Source: Membranipora membranacea | Taxonomy: Eukaryota; Bryozoa; Gymnolaemata; Cheilostomatida; Membraniporidae | Reading direction: 5' to 3' | Assembly: GCA_914767715.1 (NCBI GenBank) | Contig: OU612065.1 | Location: forward strand, 27,466,001-27,530,000 | Length of the DNA stretch: 64,000 bases | Shown here: one piece after another, positions 21,410 through 34,600 of the stretch | How the letters are laid out: each line of letters starts with the position of its first letter | Position numbering within the stretch: the first letter of the stretch is position 1 | Position numbers and translations under genes: made by a program | Notes under the pieces: generated by a model | What the model was told of the DNA's origin: nothing | What the model saw: the letters and a program-made list of their open reading frames with translations, nothing else | The model's database searches: none

Positions 21410-24400
21410 ATGGGCAACAGAAATGACCTCCTTTCCCTTGTCCCTCAGGTTTATACTGTCTTGTTTTTGGTGTTGACAAGTATCTGCTCTTACATAGGTA
21501 TTATAGGTGTCATTATCAACCTTCTGCCCCATTTGTGTCGGTAATCATAAATTCCTACGTGCCGAATGTCCCCTTGTGATATTGCCCGAGGTTCAGGTTT
21601 GCACTCACAAATAAACGGGAAGGGTGTAATGTGTAAGCTTGACATACCAAGGGTAGATATATGTTCATGGATATCTATGAAGCAGTTTTATTCTCATAAA
21701 ATTTTCAACAATAGGCATATTTTTTAAGCATGTCACATTCAGACCCTCTTTTTGATTTGCTTGCTCACCCATTACCCGATTGTTGACAATATAGCCGTCC
21801 ACTCATGATCTTATATTATTAACTTTTCACATATTTATTTAACTTGGCCCATTTTTTTGTTTGTTTGCCTATATTCCTTAACCTTTGTATGATAGATATA
21901 TCTGTGATACAGTGAATCTCAGCAATAACAGTCAACCAGTAGATGACTGCAAACTTGTTGATGAGAAGCTACAACAATATAAAAAAGGTACAGTCCAAGA
22001 CAAACCCTATCAGTAAAGATTTATTTTTCGTGAAGCTAAGAAATTTTAATAGCTTGTAAAGAGAGCTTGTAAATTGTGTTTGTAAAGCCAGATATATATA
22101 TCTGGCTCTTGTCCAAATAAAAATTCAAAGACTGAATTTTTTTCAGCTAATGTTTCTTCTTCTGATTGCCTCTTGATTCTCCTATGTCTAGTGGGTTGTC
22201 AGAGAGATACGGTATAAAGCAACATAACGCTATATCTTGTCAGACAGGACACTTGAAAATTTGTGCCACAAGGTGCCTCTTCCGGCATCTCTCAAAACGA
22301 ACTCTATAAAAGTCCTTCCTGGACACTAAGTCTCTATACCCTGCTATGTCAACTACTCAGCAAAATGGCAGATTAATAACATTTCATGTCATCACTATGA
22401 TGATATTTCCTGCCATCAGAGTATTGCTGACGCAACCAATATTTACCTAGTATTTTACCTGTCTGTAATTATGTCATCTGGCAGACGAGTGTATGGTGAG
22501 ACCACCAAAAAATTAATACCTGGATCTAGATGACAAGTCTGCTAGGGAGAGAGTGAGAAAACATTTATCTACGAAAAAAACCCTTGTGTTTGGCAATTAT
22601 CACTTTTCCTGCAATTTAAAAAATATATTATGCGCTCATTCTCTTTTCACCCATTTTGGTCTGGCTTTTCATCTTGATCATTATTGATGAAACAGTTGGT
22701 TTGGTGTTTGCTTTTACTCCATTCAGCAAACTATGTAGTGGAAAGATGAGTGATAGACATGGCAGGCAAAATATTACATAACAAGTTACCGACGCCCTGT
22801 CTTGTTGACAAGGTCAATTATGGGTCGTTTCTCCACAGCAAGTTGTCTTTTTTTCTATTACAGATATAAATTGCTATCCTGCGCCGCAAGTGCAATGTAA
22901 CGGCAGACTCTTCAACGGCCAGACAGTCGGCTTCAAAAAATCTTATCCTTGCAAGCCAAAGTAAGCATTGTCCGATCACCAATCATGTAAACTTCAGAAG
23001 TGCCAGTTTCCATCAAGCAGCAATACTGAAGTAGCACAACAAGGAAAAATAGAAGGGTTTGGTTTGACTGTCAATATTGCTGAACTCTTATATTATTGTA
23101 ACGAGAAGCTCTAGTATGAAATTAAATTATTATCACAGTATCCTTACTCTGTGTTATTATCTCGGGTGTTTCTGTGCTTCTTGTGTTTGTTTACATGTCA
23201 ATGTTTATATTACATCTTATTTTTTGCCGAGTCACATCAAACATTGTACATGTATAATAAAGTGCTTAGTCATCAGACGCATACCCTGATACTATATTAC
23301 TTTGTTATAAGTCAGGACTCAGGATTAGTACCAGCCTTTCTCTTCAGTATGTGGGATAATATTGGCCTGCAACATCAAGAATCAGGACTCCTATGTCATA
23401 GACTATTATTAGGTTTTTGTTGCATTATAGCGAATAGCTGAAAATGTAGACAAAACTGTTGGTCTAGCTAACCCAGCAAGGCGGTTTGATCTGCTGACAG
23501 TCTGTTGAACATTGCCAGCTCAAACGGACAGAAATTTGGCCGGTGGAACCTCATATTATAATAAGCTTTTTGTTGGTTGATAAAAAAGGTGATAATGACC
23601 TGCGTATTATGGTCTGTATGTTGTACCTTCATTGGTCTAATACACTCACTTTGTTGTATGAATTTAGACAGCATTTAATTCCTTCAAAATTATAAGGATT
23701 AAACTAAGGACAATGAATTAACATTCCCATAAGCAACCTTAGGAATATCAGGACTGTCCATAGACAAAACACACATCTATGGATCTATCCAGGGAGAGAG
23801 GGTGTCCCACCCTTCCTGGATGGACCTATTTTTATGGGAATTGGAGGAAATTGATTGTGGGATTAGTTAACCAATTGATCAGTTATACTGTCTTAGTTCA
23901 AAGGATAAATCTAACAAGTATATTATTTTTCACAGGAGCAAGAAAGAGTTTAAGACAGCGCTGCTGCTTTCAATATTTTTGGGTATGTTTGGAGTGGACA
24001 GATTTTACCTCGGTTACCCAGCACTAGGTATGTTCTTTGCTCCCTTTAACATGGTACTTGACAGAGGCCATTACCCTATCTCTAACCTGCTGTTAGTGAT
24101 TGCTGTTAATAAGATATTGGCGTAATGATGATTATTTTACTTGTAATTTTATGGATGTGCACTACACCTGTGCGGCCTTCTAATTATAGCCCTGTTACCA
24201 GCTGGGATCCTCGCTAAAGGCCAGTTTGGGCAATGCTCTTATATTTTTTGATGTAATCTTGCATTCTAGGAGTATAGTTTTGCTACCAACAAAGTGCCAG
24301 ATGTTGAGTTTCATTTTCAACTGGTTTCACTGAAGTATATATACCGTTGAGTTGAATTGAATTGAAAGAAGAGTTAAAATGTCTTTAACGGACAAATTTG

Positions 24401-26797
24401 ACTACAGATATGGGTTTGTGTGTTTATAATCCCATGCTCGATAATCTTACATTATTATTATATAAATAATCATTCCTAACAATATATTTCAGGTTTACTA
24501 AAGTTGGGTACTTTTGGTTTTATGCTCATTGGACAGCTAATAGATATTATACTCATATCTGCGCAGGTAAATATAGTATATCATTTATTATATTTAAACC
24601 AAGGAGTTAACTCCTTGTTTAAACTAACAAGGATGTCCTTAGTGAACAGGCTATTGCCATGTGTGAGTTAAAATGCATACTCCCTTTTAATGTATCGGGA
24701 GGGAGGGGAGGGGAGGGGAGGGGAGGGGAGGGGAGGGAAGGTAGGAGAGAGAGGGGGGAGTCTGACAGCACGTGACAGCATGCGTCAGAAGTGATATGTG
24801 ATTAAAGCACAATACGATTGAGCAACATCATCTATATTAAATCATTTGAACCTCTTTTTTGATAGTTGGGATTGATCTCAAACTCACAGGACCAGAAACC
24901 CCTCATTATGTCATTAAAGTTTTGATTTTATCTTTATAATGGTTGTATCAGACCATGGGTGCCTAACTGTAGGTAATTTAGGCTTGGTGTAAGTACCTGC
25001 TCTTGATCTTGATCAGTATCTTTACAAATGCAGACATGATACCCTAGTAGTTGACGGTATGTGGATTGATGCACATTCAGCCCAACTTTAACTCTGCCTA
25101 TGTCCAGAAATTGAGTTTAGGTGACTATTTTTGACAAGAAGCAACTTGTAAGGGCTAATTGCATCATTCTGTTATGTTTCTCCAATTTACATTGAAAATA
25201 CAATTGGCAAAATAGTGACGTTGTTCAGTATTTGGTGGACACAGGGACAATAGAAACAAGGCAAATTCAGCCATTTGAGTTACTTTGATGGATCCATTTT
25301 ATATATCTCCCCTATATCTCATTGTAAAAATCTATCGCTTTGCCATAAAAATACCTGTTGTTGAGAACCATTTATCTTTGCTTGATGGATTTTCCATTTT
25401 TGAGCCCAGTGTATCTGTAGGATAACCGTGCAACACTATTAAGGCAGCACATCAATTCTCTCAGAAGAGATGCTCAAACCCCACCCACTCAATTTTATAA
25501 ATAACGTTGCAGATCTAGCCACTTTTGTAAAGATTGGCGCCTGACTTATACAATTCAAAAACATATACGTTCGATTTGAATTCCGCACAAGACACCAGTC
25601 ACCATTGTCGGACCACAGAGATGTTCAGGACTTCTCTAACTTGCAGGTCATTGTCCCACAGGGTCATAATATCAAGGACCATTACAAATATAATTCTAGT
25701 TGAAGGCGCCACCACAAAATAGTAGGATATATCCTTACTCTCTGCTAATATCACCTGGGCAATATAATTTTATGTTTCCCTCGTTTGTTCTGTGCCAGTT
25801 ATTAAGAATTTAAATTTCAAGGATGCGCTTCCTTTAATATGAATGCTGGTTGTGAGATATGACACGGAAAATCAGCATTCTTTCTATAGAAAAGATCCAA
25901 CAATTATAAAATGCAAAATATATTATAACATTTTTCTTAGTATCAGTTGATAAAATTTCGTTGACTTGTATTTTGATGCTGCTCAATAATTTGACAGCAT
26001 GACATTATAGATTCATGTTCAACTGGTGCCTAAATGGTTCATGGTTACATTGGTTAGGGATCTTAAATTATCAGGTATCGAAATAATGATACAGCTAAGG
26101 TCTTTTGATCCGTGGATGGATTATCTCACAGGTAATATTTATGATATAATAGTTAACATCGATATTAGTTCACCAATGATGCATTCACGTAATGATGCCG
26201 CCCATCAAGCTTGCTGGTCATCCGATGTTGAGACAACAGAGAAGCCCACCATTAGCATCCACCCTTTTACTATGAAAATTCAGACCAGAGTGTCTAACTG
26301 AACCCATATATTTTTTCTCTGAGACCTTAGACGGCAGTTAATCTAGACAGCTGTTCAATCACTTTGTGTAGTAATGTGTAGTAAGGTACAAACATGATCA
26401 TACAACTGAAACATAGTGCCCTCTGTGCTGTGCGATGGGAATAGATACATTTCCCTTCTGGCAATAAGGCTGGACGGATTGTGTCATTGTTGAGGGTGCA
26501 TTCTCATCCTTATCCAAGGCCTACCTCGTCCAGGCCTAGCCTTGATAAGGTGTTATGACCTAATAGTGCCACACAAGAATACAATTTTCAGCAATTGTAT
26601 TGTGCAACGACCACTTTTCAGGTGAAGGTTAGTAAATGGGAAGGCCACAAACGTACCTTTGCCTTCAAAGCTACCTCTATCCTGCTCTATCTAACTTTCA
26701 GGTGGTTACTCCTGCAGATGGAGGGGAATATATCATTGACAGTTTTGGACCTCGTCTGATACAAACTACAGAAGACCATGTCTATCCAGTGACTTAG
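21410..26797 (+). CDS. TM2D1: TM2 domain-containing protein 1 orthologue (first exon provisional)
   Basis: Two-pass membrane protein of the TM2D family (Drosophila Almondex, Amaretto and Biscotti), which acts with gamma-secretase/Notch and endolysosomal function. Firm exons: 21896-21987, 22864-22960, 23936-24027, 24493-24566 and 26702-26797. A phase-compatible first exon, 21410-21540, supplies a hydrophobic leader and gives 193 residues (human TM2D1 has 207). It is less certain. The extracellular part has YICDT and CYPAPQVQC like human QYIC and CFPAPNITC. The TM2 domain starts LLLSIFLGMFG and carries the DRF motif at 128-130 in GVDRFYLGYPALG. The second membrane segment is FMLIGQLIDIILIS. The tail GGEYIIDSFGPRL ending VYPVT is typical of TM2D1, not TM2D2 or TM2D3. 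Intron 5 is 2.1 kb and holds a GGGGA repeat. Confidence 0.88.
24597..24626. repeat. Short palindrome with flanking TTTAAAC repeats
   Basis: CAAGGAGTTAACTCCTTG is a perfect 18-bp palindrome with TTTAAAC on both sides, in TM2D1 intron 5. Similar small palindromes occur at about 7384-7400 (CAAGGAGTACTCCTTG) and 38684-38700 (CAAGGAGTAACTCTTTG). Confidence 0.5.
24697..24740 (+). repeat. (GGGGA)n simple repeat
   Basis: About eight G-runs of three or four spaced by single A. The pattern could form a G-quadruplex on the sense strand of TM2D1 intron 5, about 130 bp after exon 24493-24566. Confidence 0.85.
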
Positions 26798-26984
26798 CAT
26801 CAACCCTCATCAGAGTTTGTAGAGCTGATTGAAAACTTCTATGACGATCAATACGCAGACAGTCCACAATTTTTGCTACGGAGTTGTGACTCATTTTCAA
26901 TTCTAGGTTATCATCATAGAGTTATCATACTGCAGATGTCGGATTCAAATCTTGATATTCTTAACGGAACTGATATGAGGAACG

Positions 26985-27044
26985 ATTGGGAATTGAATCC
27001 ATTGTCAGTGATTGGCCAGTACTGTAACAAACTGAGCCAGCCTT
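26985..27044 (-). repeat. tRNA-like SINE head inside the TM2D1 3' UTR
   Basis: The minus strand reads GGCTGGCTCAGTTTGTTACAG and, 35 bases on, GGATTCAATTCC. These resemble pol III A and B boxes at tRNA spacing. No clean acceptor stem is visible. Confidence 0.4.
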
Positions 27045-27047
27045 TTT

Positions 27048-27053
27048 AATAAA
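27048..27053 (+). terminator. TM2D1: Poly(A) signal of TM2D1 (AATAAA)
   Basis: Canonical hexamer 251 bp after the TM2D1 stop codon, the first AATAAA on the plus strand there. Confidence 0.6.
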
Positions 27054-28417
27054 TTCATACAACGTGAATCAAGGTGGGTAGAGACCACGCTTTTGTGCAC
27101 AAATTGATTTAATTGTAAAATTTGCCAGAGAAATACAGTATTTGACAAGCTGATTTTATCATTTTTTAAACACACACTGTTGTTATGTTCTTGTATTTCG
27201 GAGTCAGATTGCCTTTAAAAGGTCAACATTATGAACAGACAATTACGATTTTATCTAAGTTTCATTACTAATTGTTTCCAAATATATTGCTGGAATTTTG
27301 TTGTTGATCACGCAATACCTGACCAGCACAACCATAAAACTACAACACACTTTTTCTTGTTGTCATTCGAATAGCCCAATCTGAGACCAATAGCATATCA
27401 TAGCTATACACCAAACAAGCTTGAACACAACCAACTTCAACTCTTGAATAACCCGTAGAAATTGTCAAAGATCTTTGCCACGCAGATCGTGCTTGTCTCG
27501 AAGCAAATCTACTGATTTTTCCGCCTCTTAATTGAAAATCACGAAGCATACCTTTCATGCAGACCAACTGATATTTAGATATTTATATAGCAGCAGGAAG
27601 TTATTTTTCCAAACCAAAGAAAGCAAACCCAAGGATGAACATCTGGCTACTTGTTCCAGCATGGTCAACTGGTAACTCTCGGCAAAATTCCTGGAGAAAT
27701 GATATCAAATAACTCATTTGATCTGATTTTCTCTTTATTTCATCTGCAAGTGATCATAGAGTGGCAATTCAAAGCTGACATAGTAATAACTGAAGCCCGG
27801 AAAATCCTGATGTTAATGATATGAATTGTCCTCTCAAAATATAATGATTCAGTGAAGAAGCAACTCCCAACTTCTTTCGCCTTCAGGCTCATTGTCTCCA
27901 GGGAGTTTGGTCCCAAACTACCTGTTGCCTCCTATATACCACATCATCCCCAAGCCAATTATAGCCATTATGATATGGTATATGGGATAGAGTCAAATCT
28001 TGAAAACTTTGCTTAGAGCCATGTATTGTGGTATCTCGCAAATTTGGAGTTGCTTGGTCACTGGTCCTTATATGAGAGTTTTAACTCTTAGCACCAAACC
28101 AGATCATTATTCTGTCATAAGCTGGACCTAATTGCAACACCGTGGCAGTTTCAGAAAACACCTGTCCTTATAATTCTGGCACTAGCAGTGTACGATCAGA
28201 AAAAAGCAAAAAAACATATATCTTACAACAGTAACATTATAAAGCTTAAATAATGCTGCCTGTGCTATGGACAACAAAATTCAGCGTTGAGCTAAAATGA
28301 TCAACCAACCCAGCATACTTGCCACCACATATCAGCTGAGTAGAATTCTTCCTTGCACAATGAAGATGTGATATAGAAGCTTATATTATTATAATTTGAT
28401 AAAAAATTAGAATAAGT

Positions 28418-30772
28418 TCACTTAAGACACCGGGGGAAGTATGTAGAGCCCACATATCCCCCTCTCATAGATTTTTGTACATTCTGGGCAAATAATTGTC
28501 TGTTTGATGTGAGAACCTGTGCTGCCTCTTTATTCAAGGGATCATCTGGATTGGGTTCCTAGAATAAACAGAGACAAATGATTTAGTGTTATATTTGAGC
28601 AATCATCGACTTTGACATGGTACTGTAAGCAACATACCATATAATAGTCTGTGAGCCCAATAGTCAAGGCAGTTGTTTCAGGGCAAGTGTAGCTAGGGGT
28701 GGACTATCTTTGACCAGGGTAAATAGCATTGATGACATCACATCTACTGTTCACATGAGGGTTCTTTCAATTACGATGAGCAACGCTTCCTGAACCTATT
28801 TATCGTAATCACTATGTTCAAAATCGTCGTTCATTTGGTCTTTCCTGAATTGTTCACTCGGAATGTATATGACTCTATCAATGAGTGAGCATATTGGGAG
28901 CAAGACCTCTAGCAGATCTTGCTTATGAAGAAAAAGCGATCAGACAGTAATTTTGGCATTTTTCAATTAAATCACCCCTCCTCCTTCATACTTACCAAGA
29001 ACAAATATTGTAGACCATAGATGATTGAGTTGATGGTGAGCACAGGTTTCCAGTCTTCCCTACAAACAAAGGCGAACATGTTCTTTTATTCAAAATAACT
29101 GAGCTTCGAATTTTGTTTGTATTGTGTTGTAGAACTACACAGAATTTTACAACCTTTACGCCACAGTCAGGCTCACACAAGTTAAGAAATATAATATCAT
29201 TAATGTGAAATTACGCATCACACATATAGTTGGAGTCCTATAAACACCACAGTTATTTGGGATAGCATATTGCTGAACAACTAATTCAGCCAAAATCATT
29301 AGAGTTTACGCTTTTCATCTATGATGTTGATGCATCATCCAGACTTAGATATGCATGTCAGCAGGGATGACAGGTAAGCCTACCTATACATGTATATCAT
29401 AAAATATAAACTTGCATGTATTAGTTTTACCTGAGAATATTGAGACAGATGTTCCCCTCCAGATCAATATTAGGGTGATATACCAGTGTGTCACATTTAA
29501 CTTTGGGCGCATCATGTGGATACTCGTGACCGACTTTGAAGCTGAATTGAAACATTCCATATTTATAAAAACCCTGTAAGAATCAACAAAGAAGATAAGA
29601 TTATAACATGTTTTATATCCTGAGTAAACATTAAAGATCATCATTAGAGTAAATGTGGATAGTATGGTCAGAGCCGCGGTGTTCAATAACGCACTCCCCA
29701 GGGCGGTCTCTCCGCTATAGTATTACTCCTGCCCTATTATAGTAGCCACATCATGGCGGGTAGAGTGAAAATTGGCAGACCCAACACTGTGAGTTCCAGC
29801 ATTGGAGCATTGCTTCACACTGGGCTCATAACTGGTGGTGGCTGAAGAGTGGTCGTGAGTCTTGGTAGCCCATATGTCACTGTAAATTTGACACACACCT
29901 AAACCACTGAAGTACTTTAATATTGAGGGTCAGCCTACCACAACTACTACTAAATTCGGCACAAGTACATTTTGAAATCGGCAAAATGAAGCTTAGCGTA
30001 AGTGTTTATGGCTTGTCTGCTCAAAACCTAGCCTGTCTTAACAAGCTTTGTTAAGACAGGCTGCTCAAAACCTAGCTTTTACCCTGATTAATATTAATCA
30101 GAGAACATCAGCCATAACAGAAAATTAGAAATATATATTTAGATATATTTACCTCATCTGGAGATATGTATAGCTTGAAATTAAGGAGGTCATCTGGATC
30201 TGGAAACTCAGTCCTACATGTGGGTGGGAGGCTCAATTCGTTTATATCTGCAACACAGAGATGAATCATGTTTAGCGTATTGGCAAATCAGAACATGGAT
30301 TGCCAGTAAAGGGAAATTCACACGACACTAACTAACCTCCAACGAGACATAAAAGAGTTGAATACTGTAAGATGCTATAAGGATATAACAAGAAATCAAT
30401 GCTCAGCTTATTCTAGTTTGTCACTTGTACTGTCTGTATGTATGTATTCCTTGTCATTTCATTGTCTTCTAAACAACATATAATGACCATTAAATTGACC
30501 AAATTCTAGCCAATCAAATCTAAACTAGATAGGAAACGTACCCATAATGAGTAATAGATCTGAATTAATTAGAAAAATCAATTTGGGAGTAGATGAAGAA
30601 TGATGATAATCATTTTGATCTGATTCTGTTTTTTTCCAAATTGTTTGTGATCATTTTGCTCACCTTTTGTAACTCTTAACTGAGCTGCTGATGCTTTCTT
30701 CTGCATTCCTCCTTTAGAGTCAGCAGCTGTACCATCTTTCTGTTGGTTTTTGAGAGAGAACAGTTTCAACAT
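28418..30772 (-). CDS. UBE2M: NEDD8-conjugating enzyme UBC12, complete
   Basis: E2 that receives NEDD8 from the NAE1-UBA3 E1 and passes it to cullins with DCN1 and RBX1. Five coding exons: 30772-30664, 30247-30153, 29573-29431, 29059-28996 and 28558-28418. All are in phase, giving 183 residues, the human length. The N-terminal docking peptide MLKLFSLK matches human MIKLFSLK, whose acetylated Met binds DCN1. KKASAAQLR follows. The catalytic core shows [13 protein letters not shown] (101-103), NICLNILR with the thioester cysteine C111, WKPVLTI and LNKEAA. The C terminus is STYFPRCLK. It lies downstream of TAF4 on the same strand, with 0.9 kb between them. Confidence 0.98.
30020..30072. mobile_element. 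TIR-only miniature element, 35 bp, with perfect 9-bp target duplication
   Basis: The core 30029-30063 is a near-perfect palindrome starting TAGCCTGTCTTAACAA. CTCAAAACC abuts both ends (30020-30028 and 30064-30072). It lies in UBE2M intron 2, close to the acceptor side of exon 3's upstream intron (30152-29574). Confidence 0.8.
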
Positions 30773-31678
30773 CTTACTTTGGGAGGGAGGATTTATGTAC
30801 CAGTCAAAATTAGATCACAGTTTTCACATCAAGGAAAACTCTAACATCAACTCTTCTTCATCAATGTGAAGTGGAAGCAGTGAGCCTATCAAAATGTTTT
30901 GGTGTTGAAAATACATGAATAAAAAATCTAGCAATATGAGAGGTAAAATTCAACTGTGATAATTTTGAAAATTTAATAAGAATCCTTATTTCAATTATCA
31001 AATTTTCCCATAAAGAAAATTTGCAAATAATTCTTCAGTGTGAACAAAATTATCCAAGTTGCATTCTCATGTCCAGAGAGCAGACAACTGCCAGCAAAGA
31101 TGAAATTGCTCCTTCGCCCAAATACTGCCACGGGATGGCAGGGTATTTAAAGCCAGTTTATGACCTTAACATAGCCTAACAGAAGATACTGCATAGATGG
31201 TGACTTATGTAAGATATGAATACAACTTTCGCAGAAGCATAAAACGACAGAACCAACATGGAAACTTCGAATTGCGTCTATGGACTAGAATTAATTGTGA
31301 AGTGAGGCAAGAACATCCATTTTATTGCATACAAAACTTTCATCAAAACTTACATTATTGTATTGCAAGATTATTGCACTAAGCAGTTGACAGTGATATA
31401 AAAATAAGAATCCCACGTTGGAAGACATTTGGCAAAGAATTTGAGCAGATTCAAAATGCTGAATCAATGAAAAAAAATTGTTGTTCTTATATACACCGAT
31501 GTAGAAAATCTGAATCATGATTATGTTTACTTATACAGGAATGATATATAAAAAAAAAGGAATTATAAGCCTTGTGACAAGCTGTTATGTAAAGGGTGTT
31601 GGTAACCTCCCGTCTTTCTTAGGCGGAGCGTCCCTAATAAATCATGCTTGTCAAGCTACTCAATTATTAAAAGGCATG
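30773..31678. other. Intergenic region between TAF4 and UBE2M
   Basis: A 0.9 kb AT-rich gap between tandem minus-strand genes. It should hold the TAF4 3' UTR and the UBE2M promoter. I see no canonical poly(A) hexamer for TAF4 and no TATA box for UBE2M. Confidence 0.5.
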
Positions 31679-34600
31679 TCACCGAATATGTGATTTGTAC
31701 AATACTGTAGACTTTGATAGATATTTGTCGTGCTCTGTAACATACTGTATGTCTCGTAGATTTAGCCTCTTTAATCGAGCTCTTGTTGGTGCCTAAAAAG
31801 AAGAGGAGAAGGTTGCACATTTCCGCATCATTTTTGTATAACCATATTTCATATTTGGTCCATTTCTTCAATAATCTGGATTGATTAAGCGATATGAAAT
31901 ATTCCATGAGCACAAAATCCCATTTCTTCATTGATATTCATCATTCTTATATTACAGACATTATTAAGACACCTATTCTTAAAATTTATTTTAGCATTAT
32001 TGATAAATTTGCTACAGTGAGAAGAGTCGCTCATTCTTATCTGGCACGTTGCCATGAAGCCAAAGTTCTACAGAAGAACCTATCTGATTTGATTTTTTTT
32101 ATCCAATATCAATCAATTTCCAGTAGCTACACCAATCAAAACAGCTAGGCTCATTACATTGTGTGTGTATGTCATAGCCTTACAAACCTGTGGAGAACTG
32201 GTATCTTGACTGGAGATTGGAGCTGCTAAATCAGACCCTGCTCCAACTTGAGAGCTTGTAGCACCAGATATATCAAGCTGTTTTCTTTTTCGGGGACCTA
32301 TCGCTGCCAGTGCTGTTAGATTAGCATCGCGCTGCCTGGCAACCTCCAGTTCTGCTTGCTGCATCTGTTCAGCACATAATAACATGGATATAAAGAATCA
32401 AAACATACATGTAAAGATATTTATTATCTGTATATACATGGCAGCATACCAACTCAAAGTTTTTCCTGTCAATATTGTCTTTATTAATTTGGGAAGTCTC
32501 ATAAAACATCGGAGGAGAAAAAAAAGACATAAATCTCAACTCAAATTATAACCAGCGCCAAAATTTTACATAGATACATGTTGTTTAGCATATCTCACCT
32601 CTTTGGCTTTCAGTTTAAGTTTTGCCTGCTCGGGATCCTCGACTTTTGTCCGACTTTTAGCTACTCTTAGTAATGCTTCTCTCTCAACTTCATCCTTTCG
32701 CTTCTTCTCTAATCTTTCTAAACCCTCCAAAAACTTTAACTTTGACCTCACATTGTCAGTAGGTTTAAACTGATGGTTAGTCTGAAATACAGGATATATA
32801 ACTATATAACATATGCAGAAACTGGGTATGACAACTGCTGACAAAAATAACAATCAGTCCAGAAACTAGAATTAACCCATAATCTCTGATTACACACCAT
32901 ATTATCTTGGTCTCTCTGAGCAACAGTCAGTGTTCCAATTGTCATCAATTCCTGTAGCAACAACCCAGCCCAAGCATACAGCAATAAGATCATTCATTTA
33001 ATTTCTATAAGCATACCAATGTGTTTATTTGGTTCATGAAAATCAGTATTCGAGAATTTCTTATATGGGGGTCCTAGCAATGGACCATGTAAGGCCAATA
33101 ACCCTAACACGTACGCTGTGGTTCATAGAGTGGCAATGGTGGATTGAAGTGTACTGCGGGATGAGAGAACACAACTCCGAGTGGTGAATAGCGGGCTATC
33201 TATTTAGCGCCATCAATCCATTCTTTTTTTGGGATGGTGAGATGGCGCACCCGGTTAGCGCGCTTGCTATTCACTGCCAGGCGATTAGTGCCACAGGAGT
33301 TGAGGGTTCGAGTTCCACTAGGAGAGCTGATTGATTGATTTTCCCAGCACCTTTCGGTGTATACCTCTCCTAAGGTGTTTATTTGGATCATGAAAATCAG
33401 TATTCGGGAATTTCTTAGACAAATATTATAAGATAAGTTGTACATTGCTAACTCACTCTATATATTTCTAGTCTATGTTCTGCAGCAACAACAGTCTCTG
33501 AGATCACATGATGTAGTCTTTCACGACAAGACTCTGATAACATTTTAAGCACATTGCTAGACATCTGCCTCATGCCTTTCTGGAACACTAAAATGAAGCA
33601 AAGCAGTAATAATAATGACAAAAATAATTGACAGTTTGTGGTTTGAATCAGAGCATGTGAGAGGGGTTAATAAGACTTATATATAGATGATATTCAGCCA
33701 AGCCAGACTCACACTGCAATCCATTCCGATGCCACAGATCGCCAGGATGTTTATGTATGCTAGTGCTTATGCTGCGCAATTGTTTGGTCACGGAGGAACA
33801 TACATTCACGTATCCTTTTGCAACGACATCAATGAACGAAGTAGCGAACACATTTCAGTATGCCTATAAAGATGACTCTTTTCATCAAACTTACATATAG
33901 AATTTAGTTTTTGATGAAGTGCAGGTAACTGAAGTAGTGTATTCTGTATTTCTGGATTAGTAGATGAAGTATATTGAGATTCCAACCTCTGTAACGGTGC
34001 TGCAGTAGATCTATATATCAAAATGAGCAAATAATTGAAATCACCAACAATAAACAAAAATGATATATTCATACATAGACTAGTCTAGCTGCCTAAGAAT
34101 GTTCTAAGGTTGTCAAGGTTGTAAGCAGGAACCTTGTGGTGTTGCATTTTGTTGTTCATTAATGTCAAAGAGCCCATATGGAGTACAATAATCATGTACT
34201 GAAAAATGACAATGATCAACCAATTCAGTCGTCAAACCAAATAATTATCATGTGTTTTGTGCCTGATGATGATAGCTGAGTCAAGTTCATGTACTGCTAC
34301 AGTAATTTCCAAACAACACACACCATCATAAGTTAATAGATTGTTCTTACGGTTTTATTGATGAGGCAATGGCATTATGGGTAGATAACTCCATCTTATT
34401 CAAAGCTATTTTTGGCTGCATTTTTATTTTGTTAAGCTCCACATGGGGTTGTACATTCACAGTATGATGTAGACTAGTAGAGGTAGCTGTTGGAATGTTC
34501 TTCACATTACTGGATATAAGTGGACTACTGGAAGCTACGGATCTTTGTTGTATTGATATTGGAGGAATCTTTGGTGACAGAGCTTTCCGTTTCATCGGTG

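Larger units (their letters stand above)
26798..28417. other. Shared 3' region of convergent TM2D1 and UBE2M
   Basis: It includes the TM2D1 3' UTR with an AATAAA at 27048 and a tRNA-like sequence at about 26985-27044 on the minus strand. The rest is AT-rich. No AATAAA for UBE2M is visible close to its stop. Confidence 0.5.
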
